Source: Roseibium sediminicola (GTDB taxonomy: Bacteria > Pseudomonadota > Alphaproteobacteria > Rhizobiales > Stappiaceae). Taken from it: a stretch of DNA of 64,000 bases. Of the stretch, positions 1 to 8,684 are shown one piece after another. The stretch lies in contig NZ_JALNMJ010000001.1 in NCBI RefSeq assembly GCF_023156505.1, positions 558,001 to 622,000 of the forward strand, given 5' to 3'. The notes below the pieces were generated by a model. The model did no database searches and had not been told where the DNA came from. It was given only the letters and a program-made list of their open reading frames with translations. A program made the position numbers and the translations under genes. Position 1 is the stretch's first letter. The number at the start of each line of letters is the position of its first letter.

Positions 1-296
1 ACGGTTACACCGTGCGACTTGCCAACAAGCGCCGCCATGACCGCAGCTTCATGCTGCATGTCGAAGGCATGCCGCCCAATACGCTGGTCGAAGCTGTTGG
101 AGTGGACGCGAGTTTCGCCGGCCGGCCGATCATTTCCGTCGGGCCGGACACCACACGCGAAGTGCGCATCCTCGTAACCTCGCCGCCATGGGAGAAGATG
201 CCGCATTCGACGCCGGTGACCTTCCGCATCACCGAAAGTGTCATGGGCGAGGTCGTGACCGCCAGGGACACGTTCAAAGCGCCGGACAAGCCTTGA
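1..296 (+). CDS. ccoG: CcoG/FixG cytochrome cbb3 oxidase accessory protein (C-terminal fragment)
   Basis: This is the last ~98 codons of a gene that enters from the left edge (reading frame begins at base 3). The visible part reads as the immunoglobulin-like C-terminal domain of CcoG, a membrane iron-sulfur protein that helps deliver copper during cbb3 oxidase assembly; the segment around YTVRLANKRR and FMLHVEGMP fits that family. The ferredoxin and membrane parts lie outside the window. Assignment is strengthened by ccoH, ccoI and ccoS following directly in the usual order. The stop codon overlaps the GAGGAG ribosome site of the next gene, so translation is probably coupled. Confidence 0.88.
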   Translation, partial: GYTVRLANKRRHDRSFMLHVEGMPPNTLVEAVGVDASFAGRPIISVGPDTTREVRILVTSPPWEKMPHSTPVTFRITESVMGEVVTARDTFKAPDKP

Positions 297-306
297 GGAG
301 CAACAG

Positions 307-819
307 ATGACAATGGTTCAATCGAACATGAAAGACCCTAAGGCGATCACCGGCAAGACGGTGCTCGCCTGGCTGCTCGGCTTCTTCGGCGTGGTCTTTG
401 CCGCCAATGCGGTCTTCATCTACCTCGCGCTCGGATCCTTTCCGGGCGTGGTGGTGGAAAGTTCCTACGAGGCCGGTCAGGCCTACAATCAGGAGATTGC
501 CGCCGCGAAGTTGCAGGCTGACTTGAACTGGCAGGTGTCGAGTGAGCTGGTCCGGTCGGACGCCGAAACGGGCAAACTGGTCGTCACCGCGAAGGATGCG
601 GCCGGCGAGCCCCTTTACGGGATCGAGCTCAACGCCATGCTCCGCAACCCTGTCCACGACGGGGCCGATCTGCGGGTGACGTTCCATGCCGATGGCGGCG
701 GGCGCTATGTCGGTGACGTCGACAATCTGGCACCCGGCAACTGGACGCTGGTTCTTCTGATCAGCAAGGACGGCGAGCGCAAGTTCAAATCCGAAAACCG
801 GATCTTCGTGAAAGAGTGA
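307..819 (+). CDS. ccoH: FixH/CcoH family cbb3 oxidase assembly protein
   Basis: A 170-residue protein with one N-terminal membrane helix (about residues 18-42, WLLGFFGVVFAANAVFIYL) followed by a periplasmic beta-rich domain. FixH-family proteins are needed for assembly or stability of the cbb3 oxidase. The conserved stretch ESSYEAGQAYN just after the helix is typical of FixH. Length matches the family. The ATG at 307 follows GAGGAG at 295-300, which overlaps the ccoG stop. The next gene begins only 4 bases after the stop. Function is inferred from family and gene order. Confidence 0.9.
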   Translation: MTMVQSNMKDPKAITGKTVLAWLLGFFGVVFAANAVFIYLALGSFPGVVVESSYEAGQAYNQEIAAAKLQADLNWQVSSELVRSDAETGKLVVTAKDAAGEPLYGIELNAMLRNPVHDGADLRVTFHADGGGRYVGDVDNLAPGNWTLVLLISKDGERKFKSENRIFVKE

Positions 820-823
820 CACG

Positions 824-3070
824 GTGACGGCACATCAACGAGACTGGCAGGCTTTTGTAACTCCGGGCAAGGACGGCGCGGTCCATATGGATCTTGCCGT
901 CGACGGCATCACCTGCGCCGCCTGCATGGGTGAGATCGAACGCGGCCTGAAACGGCTACCCGGCATCCGCACGGCGCGGGTCAACCTGACCAGCCAGCGG
1001 CTCGCCGTCGACTGGGTGGAGGACGAGACCGGCGCCGATGAAATCGTCGCCGAGCTCACACGTCTCGGCTATACCGCGCATCCCTTTGACCCGGCGAGCC
1101 AGAAACAGCGCCAGGACAACACCGGCAAGCAGCTGCTGCGTTGCCTGGCGGTCGCCGGTTTCGCCGGCATGAACATCATGCTGTTGTCGGTCTCCGTCTG
1201 GTCGGGCAACGCCACCGACATCACGCCGGAAACCCGCGACTTCTTCCATTGGCTGTCGGCGCTGATTGCCTTGCCGACGGTTGCCTATTCCGGCCGGCCC
1301 TTTGTCTCCAGCGCCGTCCGGGCGCTCACCGCAGGACGGCTCAACATGGATGTGCCGATCGTCATCGGCGTGTTTCTGGCTGTCGCCCTGTCGGTCGTGC
1401 AGACGATCCAGCACCAGCATCACGCCTATTTCGAATCCGCCGTGATGCTGCTGTTTTTCCTGCTGGTCGGCCGTTACCTCGATCACAACATGAAGGGACG
1501 CACGCGTTCCTTCGCCGAGAATATCGCGGCACTGAAGGCGGAAGTCGCCGCGCGCATCAACACCGACGGCAGCGTGCGCGAAGTGCCGCTGTCCAAGATC
1601 AATGCCGGAGATCTGGTCCTGGTATCGGGCGGCGAACGCGTGCCCGTTGACGGCGTCGTCCAGACCGGCACGTCGGAAATCGACCAGAGCCTTGTCACCG
1701 GCGAAAGTGTGCTGGTACCTGTGACGGCCGGTCAGCGGGTCTATGCCGGCACGTTGAACGGGGCAGGGGCCCTGCAGGTGCGTGTCGAGGCCGCCTCGGG
1801 CGCGACGCTGCTCGACGAGGTCAACCGGTTGCTGGAGGCTGCTTCCCAGGCCAAGTCGAAATATGTCCGTATCGCCGACCGTGCCGCCCGGCTTTACGCG
1901 CCGCTGGTTCACGGCGCCGCCGCGCTGACCTTTCTCGGCTGGCTGCTGGCCGGGCTCGAATGGCAACCAGCCCTGGTCATTTCCATTTCGGTGCTGATCA
2001 TCACCTGTCCCTGCGCCCTTGGTCTCGCCGTTCCGGCTGTCCAGGTGGTGGCATCCGGGCAATTGTTCCGCCGCGGCGTCCTGCTCAATTCGGGCGATGC
2101 CATCGAACGTCTGGCGGAGATCGACACCATCCTGTTCGACAAGACCGGCACTTTGACCCTTGCCGAGCCGGATCTGAGCAGCAACATCGACCTTGAAGAC
2201 GAAGACGTCGTCCTCGGCGGTCGTCTGGCGCTGGCGAGCCGGCACCCTCTGTCGATGGCCTTGGTCAGGGCGACCGGAGCGCTGGCCCCTTTGCCGGAGG
2301 TCACCGAAGTCTCCGGGGCGGGGCTGGAAACCACGGTCGACGGCGAGCGTCTGCGCCTGGGCAGCCCGCTTTTCTGCGGCGCGTCCATGGATCAGATCGA
2401 TCGCACGCTGGCCGAGACACCCGGCGCCTCCCTGCTGGCCATTCGCCTTGGCGATCGGCCCGTTCGCCTGCTGGCCTTCCGCCAGCGCCTGCGCCCCGAC
2501 GCCAAAGAGGTCATCGAGGATCTGACTGCGATGGACCTTGCGCTTGAAATCCTGTCCGGTGATACGCAGCCGGCCGTTGAGGATTGCGCGAAGAGCCTGG
2601 GCATCTCAGTCTGGCGGTCGGGCATGAAGCCGGCCCAGAAGATCGCCCGGCTGGAAGAATTGCAGCGTCAGGGCCGCAAGGTGCTGATGGTCGGCGACGG
2701 GCTGAACGATGCGCCGGCCCTTGCGGGTGCCCATGTTTCCCTGTCGCCGGTTTCCGCGGTTCATCTCAGCCAGGCAGCCGCCGACGCCGTCTTCCTGGGC
2801 GACAGGCTGCGGCCCGTTGCCGATGCGCTCAGCCTGTCGAAACGCGCGCGGGCGGCGATTGAGCAGAATCTCTGGATCTCCGCGCTCTATAATGTCATTG
2901 CCGTGCCGGTTGCGGTTGCCGGCTTCGTTACACCGTTGATGGCCGCAGTCGCCATGTCCGCTTCGTCCCTGGCGGTGACTGTCAATGCCCTGAAACTGCG
3001 CTGGGGCGAGGGCGGCGCAAAAACGGCGGAGATCGCGTTCAACGCAGCTCCGCAAAAGGCACGGGGATAA
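824..3070 (+). CDS. ccoI: Copper-translocating P-type ATPase CcoI/FixI
   Basis: A 748-residue P1B-type ATPase that exports copper across the inner membrane for insertion into the cbb3 oxidase. An N-terminal heavy-metal-associated domain (about residues 20-85) carries ITCAACMGEI with a CxxC pair. The core has the TGES actuator loop, the transmembrane CPC motif (TCPCALGLA, about residue 395), the phosphorylation motif DKTGTLT (about 438), an HP motif in ASRHPLS, and GDGLNDAPAL (about 623). All key residues are present, so it should be active. It uses a GTG start 4 bases after ccoH. Position between ccoH and ccoS favours the CcoI role over general copper efflux (CopA). Confidence 0.95.
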   Translation: MTAHQRDWQAFVTPGKDGAVHMDLAVDGITCAACMGEIERGLKRLPGIRTARVNLTSQRLAVDWVEDETGADEIVAELTRLGYTAHPFDPASQKQRQDNTGKQLLRCLAVAGFAGMNIMLLSVSVWSGNATDITPETRDFFHWLSALIALPTVAYSGRPFVSSAVRALTAGRLNMDVPIVIGVFLAVALSVVQTIQHQHHAYFESAVMLLFFLLVGRYLDHNMKGRTRSFAENIAALKAEVAARINTDGSVREVPLSKINAGDLVLVSGGERVPVDGVVQTGTSEIDQSLVTGESVLVPVTAGQRVYAGTLNGAGALQVRVEAASGATLLDEVNRLLEAASQAKSKYVRIADRAARLYAPLVHGAAALTFLGWLLAGLEWQPALVISISVLIITCPCALGLAVPAVQVVASGQLFRRGVLLNSGDAIERLAEIDTILFDKTGTLTLAEPDLSSNIDLEDEDVVLGGRLALASRHPLSMALVRATGALAPLPEVTEVSGAGLETTVDGERLRLGSPLFCGASMDQIDRTLAETPGASLLAIRLGDRPVRLLAFRQRLRPDAKEVIEDLTAMDLALEILSGDTQPAVEDCAKSLGISVWRSGMKPAQKIARLEELQRQGRKVLMVGDGLNDAPALAGAHVSLSPVSAVHLSQAAADAVFLGDRLRPVADALSLSKRARAAIEQNLWISALYNVIAVPVAVAGFVTPLMAAVAMSASSLAVTVNALKLRWGEGGAKTAEIAFNAAPQKARG

Positions 3071-3074
3071 CATC

Positions 3075-3224
3075 ATGGATGTGCTGATCTTTCTGATCCC
3101 GATCGCGCTGTTTCTCGGCGCGCTTGGCCTTGGCGCATTTCTCTGGTCGCTGAAAAGCGGTCAGTATGACGACCTGGAAGGGGCCAAGTGGCGCATCCTC
3201 GATGACGATGATCTGCCGGACTGA
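3075..3224 (+). CDS. ccoS: CcoS cbb3 oxidase maturation protein
   Basis: A small 49-residue protein beginning MDVLIFLIPIALFLG and ending DDDDLPD. It has one membrane helix (about residues 3-24) then a short hydrophilic tail with the motif GQYDDLEGAKWRIL, which is the CcoS signature. CcoS is needed to mature the metal centres of the cbb3 oxidase. The start lies 4 bases past the ccoI stop, so it is translationally linked and closes the ccoGHIS operon. Its short length makes it easy to miss, but motif and position make the call firm. Confidence 0.93.
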   Translation: MDVLIFLIPIALFLGALGLGAFLWSLKSGQYDDLEGAKWRILDDDDLPD

Positions 3225-3307
3225 CAGCAGTGCAATCGGGGGGCAGCACTTGACAGTGCCGCTAAGGCATTCTAGCGGGAGCCTCGTCAATTCTGCGAGG
3301 TCGAGGC

Positions 3308-3964
3308 ATGGAACAGTTTCCCGAGGCGCACAAACCTGGTTATGCCGTCTATTCCAGGAAATCCTTGGCCATCTATGACGCCCTGGTTCTGGGCCTGTCG
3401 AACAGCCTGATCTGGCGCTGCGCGAGCAAGCATCTGGTCGATCTCTATTCAAGGCACCTGACGGCGGATCACCTCGATATCGGAGTCGGCACAGGCTATT
3501 TTCTCGACAAGGCCGTCTTTCCGGTCGCCCAGCCGAAGATCACGCTGCTCGATCCGAACGCGGAATGCCTGGAGGCGGCAGCTGCCCGGATCAGCCGCTA
3601 TCAGCCCCGGACCGTTCAGGCCGATGCGCTGATCCCCTGGCCGGAAACACTCGGCCGGTTTCAATCCGTCGGGCTGAATTACGTTTTTCACTGCCTGCCG
3701 GGTACCATGACGGAAAAAACGGTCCTGCTCGACCATCTCAAGCCGCACCTGGCCCCGGGAGGCACGGTCTTCGGATCGACGATCCTGCAGGGAGACGCAC
3801 CGCGCTCCTGGATCGCCCGCAAACTGATGGCAGTCTACAATTCCAAGGGGGTCTTCTCCAACGAGGACGACACCCGGGACACCCTTGAGGCGGCCTTGGC
3901 TTTGCGGTTTGAGGAAGTTCGGATTGAGATGATCGGCTGTGTCGCGCTGTTCAGCGCAAGATGA
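3308..3964 (+). CDS. Class I SAM-dependent methyltransferase
   Basis: A 218-residue soluble protein with a Rossmann-type methyltransferase fold. Motif I is LDIGVGTGYFLDKAV (about residues 57-71), which binds S-adenosylmethionine. The acidic end of strand 2 is in ITLLDPNAECL, and the post-motif segment NYVFHCLPG follows. No substrate-specific signature is recognised, so the methyl acceptor is unknown. It stands alone about 80 bases after ccoS; the gap holds short inverted repeats (GCACT-TGAC-AGTGC, CCGCTA...TAGCGG) that may separate the transcripts. Confidence 0.8.
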   Translation: MEQFPEAHKPGYAVYSRKSLAIYDALVLGLSNSLIWRCASKHLVDLYSRHLTADHLDIGVGTGYFLDKAVFPVAQPKITLLDPNAECLEAAAARISRYQPRTVQADALIPWPETLGRFQSVGLNYVFHCLPGTMTEKTVLLDHLKPHLAPGGTVFGSTILQGDAPRSWIARKLMAVYNSKGVFSNEDDTRDTLEAALALRFEEVRIEMIGCVALFSAR

Positions 3965-4002
3965 AGGAAGCCGAGCCGGTCCGCTTGTGAGGCGGCAGGA
4001 CG

Positions 4003-4170
4003 TCAGGACAGGACATTGGACAGGGCCATTCCCGTCGCGAGTAGAACGAGGCCGACGCCGGCAAGCAGCAGCAGGTTGTCCCGCAGGCGTCCGCCGGCGC
4101 CTGTTTCTGAGGGGTGAGGCTCGTAAGGGAGCGGTTTTTCTTCCCCAAAAGGGTCGGGTTCCCGTGACAT
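4003..4170 (-). CDS. Small single-pass membrane protein, function unknown
   Basis: A 55-residue reading frame starting MSREPDPFGEEKPLPYEP. The first ~32 residues are hydrophilic and proline-rich. The C-terminal half (NLLLLAGVGLVLLATGMALS) is one clear membrane helix. The in-frame codons upstream (to 4191) look non-coding, so the ATG at 4170 is preferred. It converges with the methyltransferase gene. No family is recognised. The amphipathic layout suggests a real protein, but no homologue can be tested here. Confidence 0.45.
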   Translation of the reverse strand: MSREPDPFGEEKPLPYEPHPSETGAGGRLRDNLLLLAGVGLVLLATGMALSNVLS

Positions 4171-4465
4171 GGTTCTTACTGTTGTTGGCAAGGGCAGCTC
4201 ATCAGGTTTGTTTTCTTTGCCGCAAGATGACGCTTCAGTTTTGAAAGTCCCGTTAATTTGGCTTCCCGCAAAAGATTAATTCGCTGCAATATTACCAAGG
4301 CATGAAGCCGCTCCGTGTATTCCGAAGCAATTGTGCAAGAAGTTGCACTGCCCATGAGTTGTGCCCAGGTTGTGCTGTGAAAACGGGAGGGCGAGCTGTG
4401 GAAAAAACGGCTAACTCATTGTTCAGACTTTCATGACAAGACTGGGATCAAACATGGAGGACTAG

Positions 4466-4996
4466 GTGAGCCTCGATCTTGCCTCGCTGACATTCCTGCT
4501 GGTCGAAGACAGCGCCTATATGCGAACCATCCTGCGCACCATGCTGCAGGGGTTCGGCGCGCGCCGTATTGTCGAAGCGGAAGACGGTGCGTCCGGTCTA
4601 GAGGCCATGGACCGCGCGAACCCGGACATTCTCATTCTGGACTGGGTCATGCCGATCCTGGACGGCGCCGACATGGTGCGCATGATCCGCAGCCCCAACA
4701 ATCCCTTCGCCTATATTCCGATCATCATGGTGACGGCCCATACGGAACGCAGCCGGATTGTCGAGGCGCGCCGCCTCGGTGTGCACGAATTGCTGTCGAA
4801 ACCGATCTCGGCAAAATCGCTTTATCAGCGGGTGTCCAGCGTGATCCTGCATCCGCGCGACTTCATCAAGACGGCAACCTATTTCGGTCCGGCCCCGCGT
4901 GAAATCCGCAACCGTCAGAAGATCTGGCAAGGCGGTCCGGGACAGCCTCCCGGTCAGGAAGGCGGCAACGAAGGCGGCATCACCGCGATCGGCTAG
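4466..4996 (+). CDS. Single-domain response regulator (CheY-like) with C-terminal tail
   Basis: A 176-residue receiver-domain protein. FLLVEDSAYMRTILRTML carries the acidic pocket; the phospho-acceptor Asp is in DILILDWVMPILDG (about residue 52); the conserved Thr is in IIMVTAH and the Lys in LLSKPIS. After residue ~128 a short tail contains the motif DFIKTATYFGPAPREIRNRQ, which recurs in proteobacterial single-domain regulators and lacks a DNA-binding fold. It therefore probably acts by protein contact, perhaps in motility or stress signalling. GTG start at 4466 follows GGAGGA. Its TAG stop lies inside the CTAG end of the palindrome that follows. Confidence 0.87.
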   Translation: MSLDLASLTFLLVEDSAYMRTILRTMLQGFGARRIVEAEDGASGLEAMDRANPDILILDWVMPILDGADMVRMIRSPNNPFAYIPIIMVTAHTERSRIVEARRLGVHELLSKPISAKSLYQRVSSVILHPRDFIKTATYFGPAPREIRNRQKIWQGGPGQPPGQEGGNEGGITAIG

Positions 4997-5070
4997 TGTG
5001 GTGAATTTAAAATTCGCCTCATTGTTGCAGCGACCATCGAAGCGAATTTCAAATTCGAAAACCACACTAG
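4993..5070. repeat. CTAG-ended palindromic element, copy 1
   Basis: Left arm CTAGTGTGG then GAATTTAAAATTCGC (4993-5017). Right arm GCGAATTTCAAATTC (5042-5056), then CCACACTAG (5062-5070). The arms are complementary, giving a ~78-base hairpin with a ~24-base loop. The left CTAG contains the stop codon of the response regulator. It resembles copy 2 in size, in its CTAG ends and in a GAATYTGAARTTCG core. Confidence 0.8.
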
Positions 5071-5083
5071 AAACATATGCTTG

Positions 5084-5159
5084 CTAGTCACCCTTTGGAA
5101 TCTGAAGCTCGTTCCGAGTGTGCCGGGAAATAAGACGAACTTCAGATTCGGGTGACTAG
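5084..5159. repeat. CTAG-ended palindromic element, copy 2
   Basis: Left arm CTAGTCACCC then GAATCTGAAGCTCGTT (5084-5113). Right arm GACGAACTTCAGATTC then GGGTGACTAG (5135-5159). The two arms form a ~76-base imperfect hairpin, 13 bases from copy 1. The outer six bases next to CTAG differ from copy 1 but still pair with each other, which suggests compensating change within one repeat family. It could also end transcription of the response regulator. Confidence 0.78.
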
Positions 5160-5182
5160 GTCGTCAATTCAGTGAAATGGGA

Positions 5183-5416
5183 TCAGGCGGCGGACTGTGC
5201 GCCGGACCTGCGATCGGCCACCTGATAGGTGGTGCCGTTCTGCACGCTTGTATTCTCGGCTTCAGCGGCATCGGCGAATTGCGCCAGAACGTCGAGATCA
5301 ACAGTGTAGTGGTCCAGCAGAAATTGAGAGAGCACGTCGATCGGCAGATGTTGATAACCTTCAACCGCCGCCATCAGTGCTTCAAGTGTGTCCAGCCGTT
5401 CCCGCTTTACCATCAT
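5183..5416 (-). CDS. Conserved-looking small hypothetical protein
   Basis: A 77-residue soluble protein, mostly predicted helix (VKRERLDTLEALMAAVEGYQ, then PIDVLSQFLLDHYTVDLDVL), with a polar tail. No known domain is recognised. Two adjacent ATGs occur; the second (5413) has better spacing from GGGAA. It is divergent from aroQ. Overlapping frames on the other strand have arginine- and proline-rich composition and look non-coding. Coding status is inferred from amino-acid composition only. Confidence 0.5.
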   Translation of the reverse strand: MMVKRERLDTLEALMAAVEGYQHLPIDVLSQFLLDHYTVDLDVLAQFADAAEAENTSVQNGTTYQVADRRSGAQSAA

Positions 5417-5610
5417 TTCCCGTTGAGCCGTTCCGTTCGCCCTGGATTTTCATAGTTAATAATGCGTAAAGCCGATCAGCGCAAGGTTATGTCCAGACGA
5501 TGTTGACGCACCCGGAAACCGTCCACAGGGTTTTGCTGAAAAACGGCGAGAATCTTGGTAAAAACCGCAATCCCGCAGCACGCTGCCACGGCAGCACAAG
5601 AGGCAATTTC

Positions 5611-6054
5611 ATGGCACGCAGCATCTACATTCTGAACGGTCCGAATCTCAATCTCCTTGGCCTAAGGGAACCGGAAATCTATGGGGCGCAGACGCTGGAG
5701 GATGTGCGCCACATGTGTGAAACGGCAGCTTCCTCTCACGGCATGGAGATCGTGTTCCGTCAGAGCAACGCCGAACACGATCTGATCGACTGGGTTCACG
5801 AGGCTCGAGTGCAAGCCGCGGGCATTGTCATCAATCCGGCTGCCTACACCCATACATCGATCGCGTTGCTGGACGCTCTGAAGGCCTGTGACTGCCCGGT
5901 GATCGAGGTGCACATATCGAACATCCACAAACGTGAGAGCTTCCGGCACCATTCCTACGTGTCGGCACGGGCCGATGCGGTGATCGCCGGATGTGGTGTT
6001 GAGGGCTACGTTCTGGCACTGCAGCGTATGGCGAGCCTGTGTGGCGGAGCCTGA
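5611..6054 (+). CDS. aroQ: Type II 3-dehydroquinate dehydratase
   Basis: A 147-residue enzyme of the shikimate pathway that converts 3-dehydroquinate to 3-dehydroshikimate in the cytoplasm. The start [17 protein letters not shown] is the family's N-terminal signature. The conserved loop Tyr is in EIYG, the substrate-binding segment is [12 protein letters not shown], and the catalytic His is in [11 protein letters not shown]. Length matches type II enzymes (about 145). An in-frame extension to 5500 exists, but the family start is the ATG at 5611. It is a single gene here. Confidence 0.94.
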   Translation: MARSIYILNGPNLNLLGLREPEIYGAQTLEDVRHMCETAASSHGMEIVFRQSNAEHDLIDWVHEARVQAAGIVINPAAYTHTSIALLDALKACDCPVIEVHISNIHKRESFRHHSYVSARADAVIAGCGVEGYVLALQRMASLCGGA

Positions 6055-6063
6055 TCGGCGGGG

Positions 6064-6816
6064 TCAGTACCCTCTGCCTTTGAAAAATTCATTGACGATT
6101 GTCGCCGCGATGATCCTGAGGTCCAGAAGAATGGACTGCTGGCGAATATAGGCGAGGTCGCATTCCAGGCGCATGCGGGCAGCATAGGCTTCCTTGGTCT
6201 CACCACGAAAGCCGCTCACCTGCGCCAAGCCGGTCAGGCCGGGCAGAACCTCGTGCCGAGCCATGTATCTTGGGTCGAAGGTTTCATAGGGAACGCCGGC
6301 CGCCAGCATGCCCGGCACATGCGGACGCGGTCCGACCAGCGACATGTCTCCCCTGAGGACGTTGATCAGCTGCGGGAGTTCATCGAAATTGCTCTTGCGC
6401 AGGAAGGAGCCGACTGTCGTGACACGGGGGTCGTTGGCCACTGTCTGGCTTACGCCGGACGGGTCGCACTGGTGCAAATGCATGGTGCGGAACTTCAGCA
6501 CGGTGAAAGGAGTTCCATTGCGCCCGTAGCGTTTTTGACAGAACAGGACCGGTCCGCGGCTCGTTGCCTTGATTGCAACTGAGATTGCAACGAAGAGGGG
6601 AAAAAGCAGAAGCAGACCCGCTGTGGCGCCGGTCAGGTCGAGCGCTTTTTTCATGGCGCTGTTGAGGGCGCGGCTCGGGCGGTTCCTGCGCGTCCGCCGT
6701 GCCGCGGTCCCGCCGATAGCCCCGGCTGCCAGACCGCCCCAGACGACGTAGCCTGCGAGGTTCAACGCCTCGCGGCTGTGGTCTTCAGCACCGTAGGAAA
6801 CTGTTTCGTCTGCCAA
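6064..6816 (-). CDS. ExoY-like undecaprenyl-phosphate sugar phosphotransferase
   Basis: A 250-residue bacterial sugar transferase that starts exopolysaccharide repeat units by moving a sugar phosphate onto undecaprenyl phosphate. It has one membrane helix (about residues 60-85), then the conserved core with FCQKRYGRNGTPFTVLKFRT, RKSNFDELPQLINVLRGDMS and VGPRPHVPG, followed by PGLTGLAQVSG. This matches monotopic ExoY/WcaJ C-terminal domains. The start codon appears to be TTG, with GAGG 9 bases upstream. The UDP-glucose dehydrogenase gene lies upstream on the same strand but beyond a terminator, which points to a surface polysaccharide role. Confidence 0.88.
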   Translation of the reverse strand: MADETVSYGAEDHSREALNLAGYVVWGGLAAGAIGGTAARRTRRNRPSRALNSAMKKALDLTGATAGLLLLFPLFVAISVAIKATSRGPVLFCQKRYGRNGTPFTVLKFRTMHLHQCDPSGVSQTVANDPRVTTVGSFLRKSNFDELPQLINVLRGDMSLVGPRPHVPGMLAAGVPYETFDPRYMARHEVLPGLTGLAQVSGFRGETKEAYAARMRLECDLAYIRQQSILLDLRIIAATIVNEFFKGRGY

Positions 6817-7019
6817 ATTACGCCAGCCTCAACCCGTTACGCGCTACAAGGGGATGTGCAAAACCATCATATCCGGCCGTATTCTTCAGCGCTACGATAT
6901 CGTTAATACTAGGTTAACGAGAACCGGAAAATTGTTGTCTATTAAGGATTTGGTTACCATGGAGGCGGCGCGGGAGCAATAAACCAGAGTCAAAAGTGAT
7001 GTGAAAAATTGGTAACATT

Positions 7020-7053
7020 TAAAAAAAGCGCCAGATTGTAGAAATCCGGCGCC
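7020..7053 (-). terminator. Rho-independent terminator after ugd
   Basis: Read on the minus strand, a stem GCGCCGGAT / ATCTGGCGC (one mismatch) with a 7-base loop is followed directly by seven T residues. It lies 36 bases after the ugd stop, in the right orientation. Confidence 0.88.
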
Positions 7054-7088
7054 TCTTATTCAGGTTGTATTTGCAAGCTGGCTTGGTG

Positions 7089-8396
7089 TCAGTAGCTACG
7101 ACCGACGCTGGTATAGTCAAACCCTTTGGCGGCCATGTAATCCGGCTTGTAAATGTTCCTGAGGTCCACGACCTTGGGTGCGTTGACTAGGGACTTGACA
7201 CGATCCAGGTCCAGAGCGCGGAACTGGTCCCACTCGGTGACGATTACAACCACGTCCGCGTTTTCAATGGCGTGATAGGGGCCGTCACAGAACATGACGC
7301 CCGACATCAGCTTTTCGGCTTCTTCCATGCCGGCCGGGTCGTAGGCACGGATTTTCGCGCCGGCACTCTGCAGTTTTTCAACGATGTCGATGCTCGGCGC
7401 TTCACGCATGTCGTCCGTGTTCGGCTTGAAGGCGAGACCCAAAAGAGCGACGGTCTTGCCGTTGACGTCGCCGCCCAGGAAATCGATCACCTTGTCGGCC
7501 ATCTTCTTTTTGCGCGCGGCATTCACTTCGATGACGCTGTCGACGATTTTAAGGCTGGACTGGGCATCGGCCGCGATCTTGGAAAGAGCCAGCGTGTCTT
7601 TCGGAAAACACGAACCGCCATAACCGGGGCCGGCGTGCAGGAACTTGCCGCCGATCCGGTTGTCCAGACCGATACCGCGCGAGACTTCCTGCACATTGGC
7701 GCCGACCTTCTCGCACAGGTCGGCAATCTCGTTGATGAAAGTGATCTTGACGGCAAGAAAGGCGTTGGCGGCGTATTTGATCAGTTCCGACGTGCGCCGC
7801 CGGGTGACGATGATCGGCGTCTCGTTCAGATAGAGCGGCCGGTAAAGCTCCTGCATCACCTCGACAGCCCTGTCGCTGTCTGTGCCGACAACAACCCGGT
7901 CGGGGCGCTTGAAGTCGTTGATCGCCGCGCCCTCGCGCAGGAATTCCGGGTTGGAGACCACCGCAAATTCGGCGTCCGGGTTGGTTTTTGCGATGATCGC
8001 CTCAACCTCGTCACCGGTTCCGACCGGAACGGTCGACTTGGTGACGATCACCGTAAACCCGTTCAAAAGACCGGCAATTTCTTCCGCCGCCGCATAGACA
8101 TAGGACAGGTCCGCATGGCCGTCCCCGCGCCGTGTCGGTGTGCCGACCGCGATAAACACCGCGTCGGCTTCGCGGATCGCGTCACTCGGATCGGTGGTGA
8201 AAAACAGGCGCTCTTCGGCAACGTTCTTTGCGACCAGCTCCCGCAGACCGGGTTCATAGATCGGGATCTGGCCCGCGTTGAGCGCATCGATCTTGGATAC
8301 GTCTTTATCGATGCAGGTCACCACGTGACCGAAATCTGCAAAACATGTCCCGGATACCAGACCGACATAGCCGGTTCCAATCATTGCAACGCGCAT
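7089..8396 (-). CDS. ugd: UDP-glucose 6-dehydrogenase
   Basis: A 435-residue NAD-dependent enzyme that oxidises UDP-glucose to UDP-glucuronate for capsule or exopolysaccharide synthesis. The N-terminal Rossmann motif is MIGTGYVGLVSG; GTPTRRGDGHADLSYV follows; the catalytic cysteine is in GPGYGGSCFPKDTLAL (about residue 260). The C-terminal domain includes LGLAFKPNTDDMREAPS. All catalytic residues are present and length is normal. Its own terminator follows, so it is probably a single-gene transcript. The 288 bases between its start and the EIIC-EAL gene hold the divergent promoters, with no gene seen. Confidence 0.95.
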   Translation of the reverse strand: MRVAMIGTGYVGLVSGTCFADFGHVVTCIDKDVSKIDALNAGQIPIYEPGLRELVAKNVAEERLFFTTDPSDAIREADAVFIAVGTPTRRGDGHADLSYVYAAAEEIAGLLNGFTVIVTKSTVPVGTGDEVEAIIAKTNPDAEFAVVSNPEFLREGAAINDFKRPDRVVVGTDSDRAVEVMQELYRPLYLNETPIIVTRRRTSELIKYAANAFLAVKITFINEIADLCEKVGANVQEVSRGIGLDNRIGGKFLHAGPGYGGSCFPKDTLALSKIAADAQSSLKIVDSVIEVNAARKKKMADKVIDFLGGDVNGKTVALLGLAFKPNTDDMREAPSIDIVEKLQSAGAKIRAYDPAGMEEAEKLMSGVMFCDGPYHAIENADVVVIVTEWDQFRALDLDRVKSLVNAPKVVDLRNIYKPDYMAAKGFDYTSVGRSY

Positions 8397-8684
8397 TCTA
8401 ATGTTCCTGCTTCTGGTCGTCTTTCCGGCATGGGCCGGCCGCCATGAGGATGACGAAGTGTGCAGGGATTACATCCCTGCGGAGGAAATTGCCAGACCCG
8501 AAGTCGGCCGCGCCGTCAATTTGCCGCTTCCAAGGCAGCGCCGGCGTGTCCCAAGGCTTTGCAAATGCGGCACCAACGCCAGAAATCATGGCAAAAATAC
8601 GAGGAGGGTATTTGTTAAGAGGGCGTAATATAAAAGAAAAAGATCAAGCTTCCAGGTTCCCGCCTTAGTAAACAGCCGTTTTTT

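Noticed and set aside
5177..5455. Plus-strand frame opposite the small hypothetical gene
   Set aside because: The minus-strand frame has a better protein-like composition, with regular hydrophobic spacing, so it was kept instead.
7272..8447. 391-codon open frame on the plus strand
   Set aside because: Antisense to ugd, which has all catalytic motifs and its own terminator.
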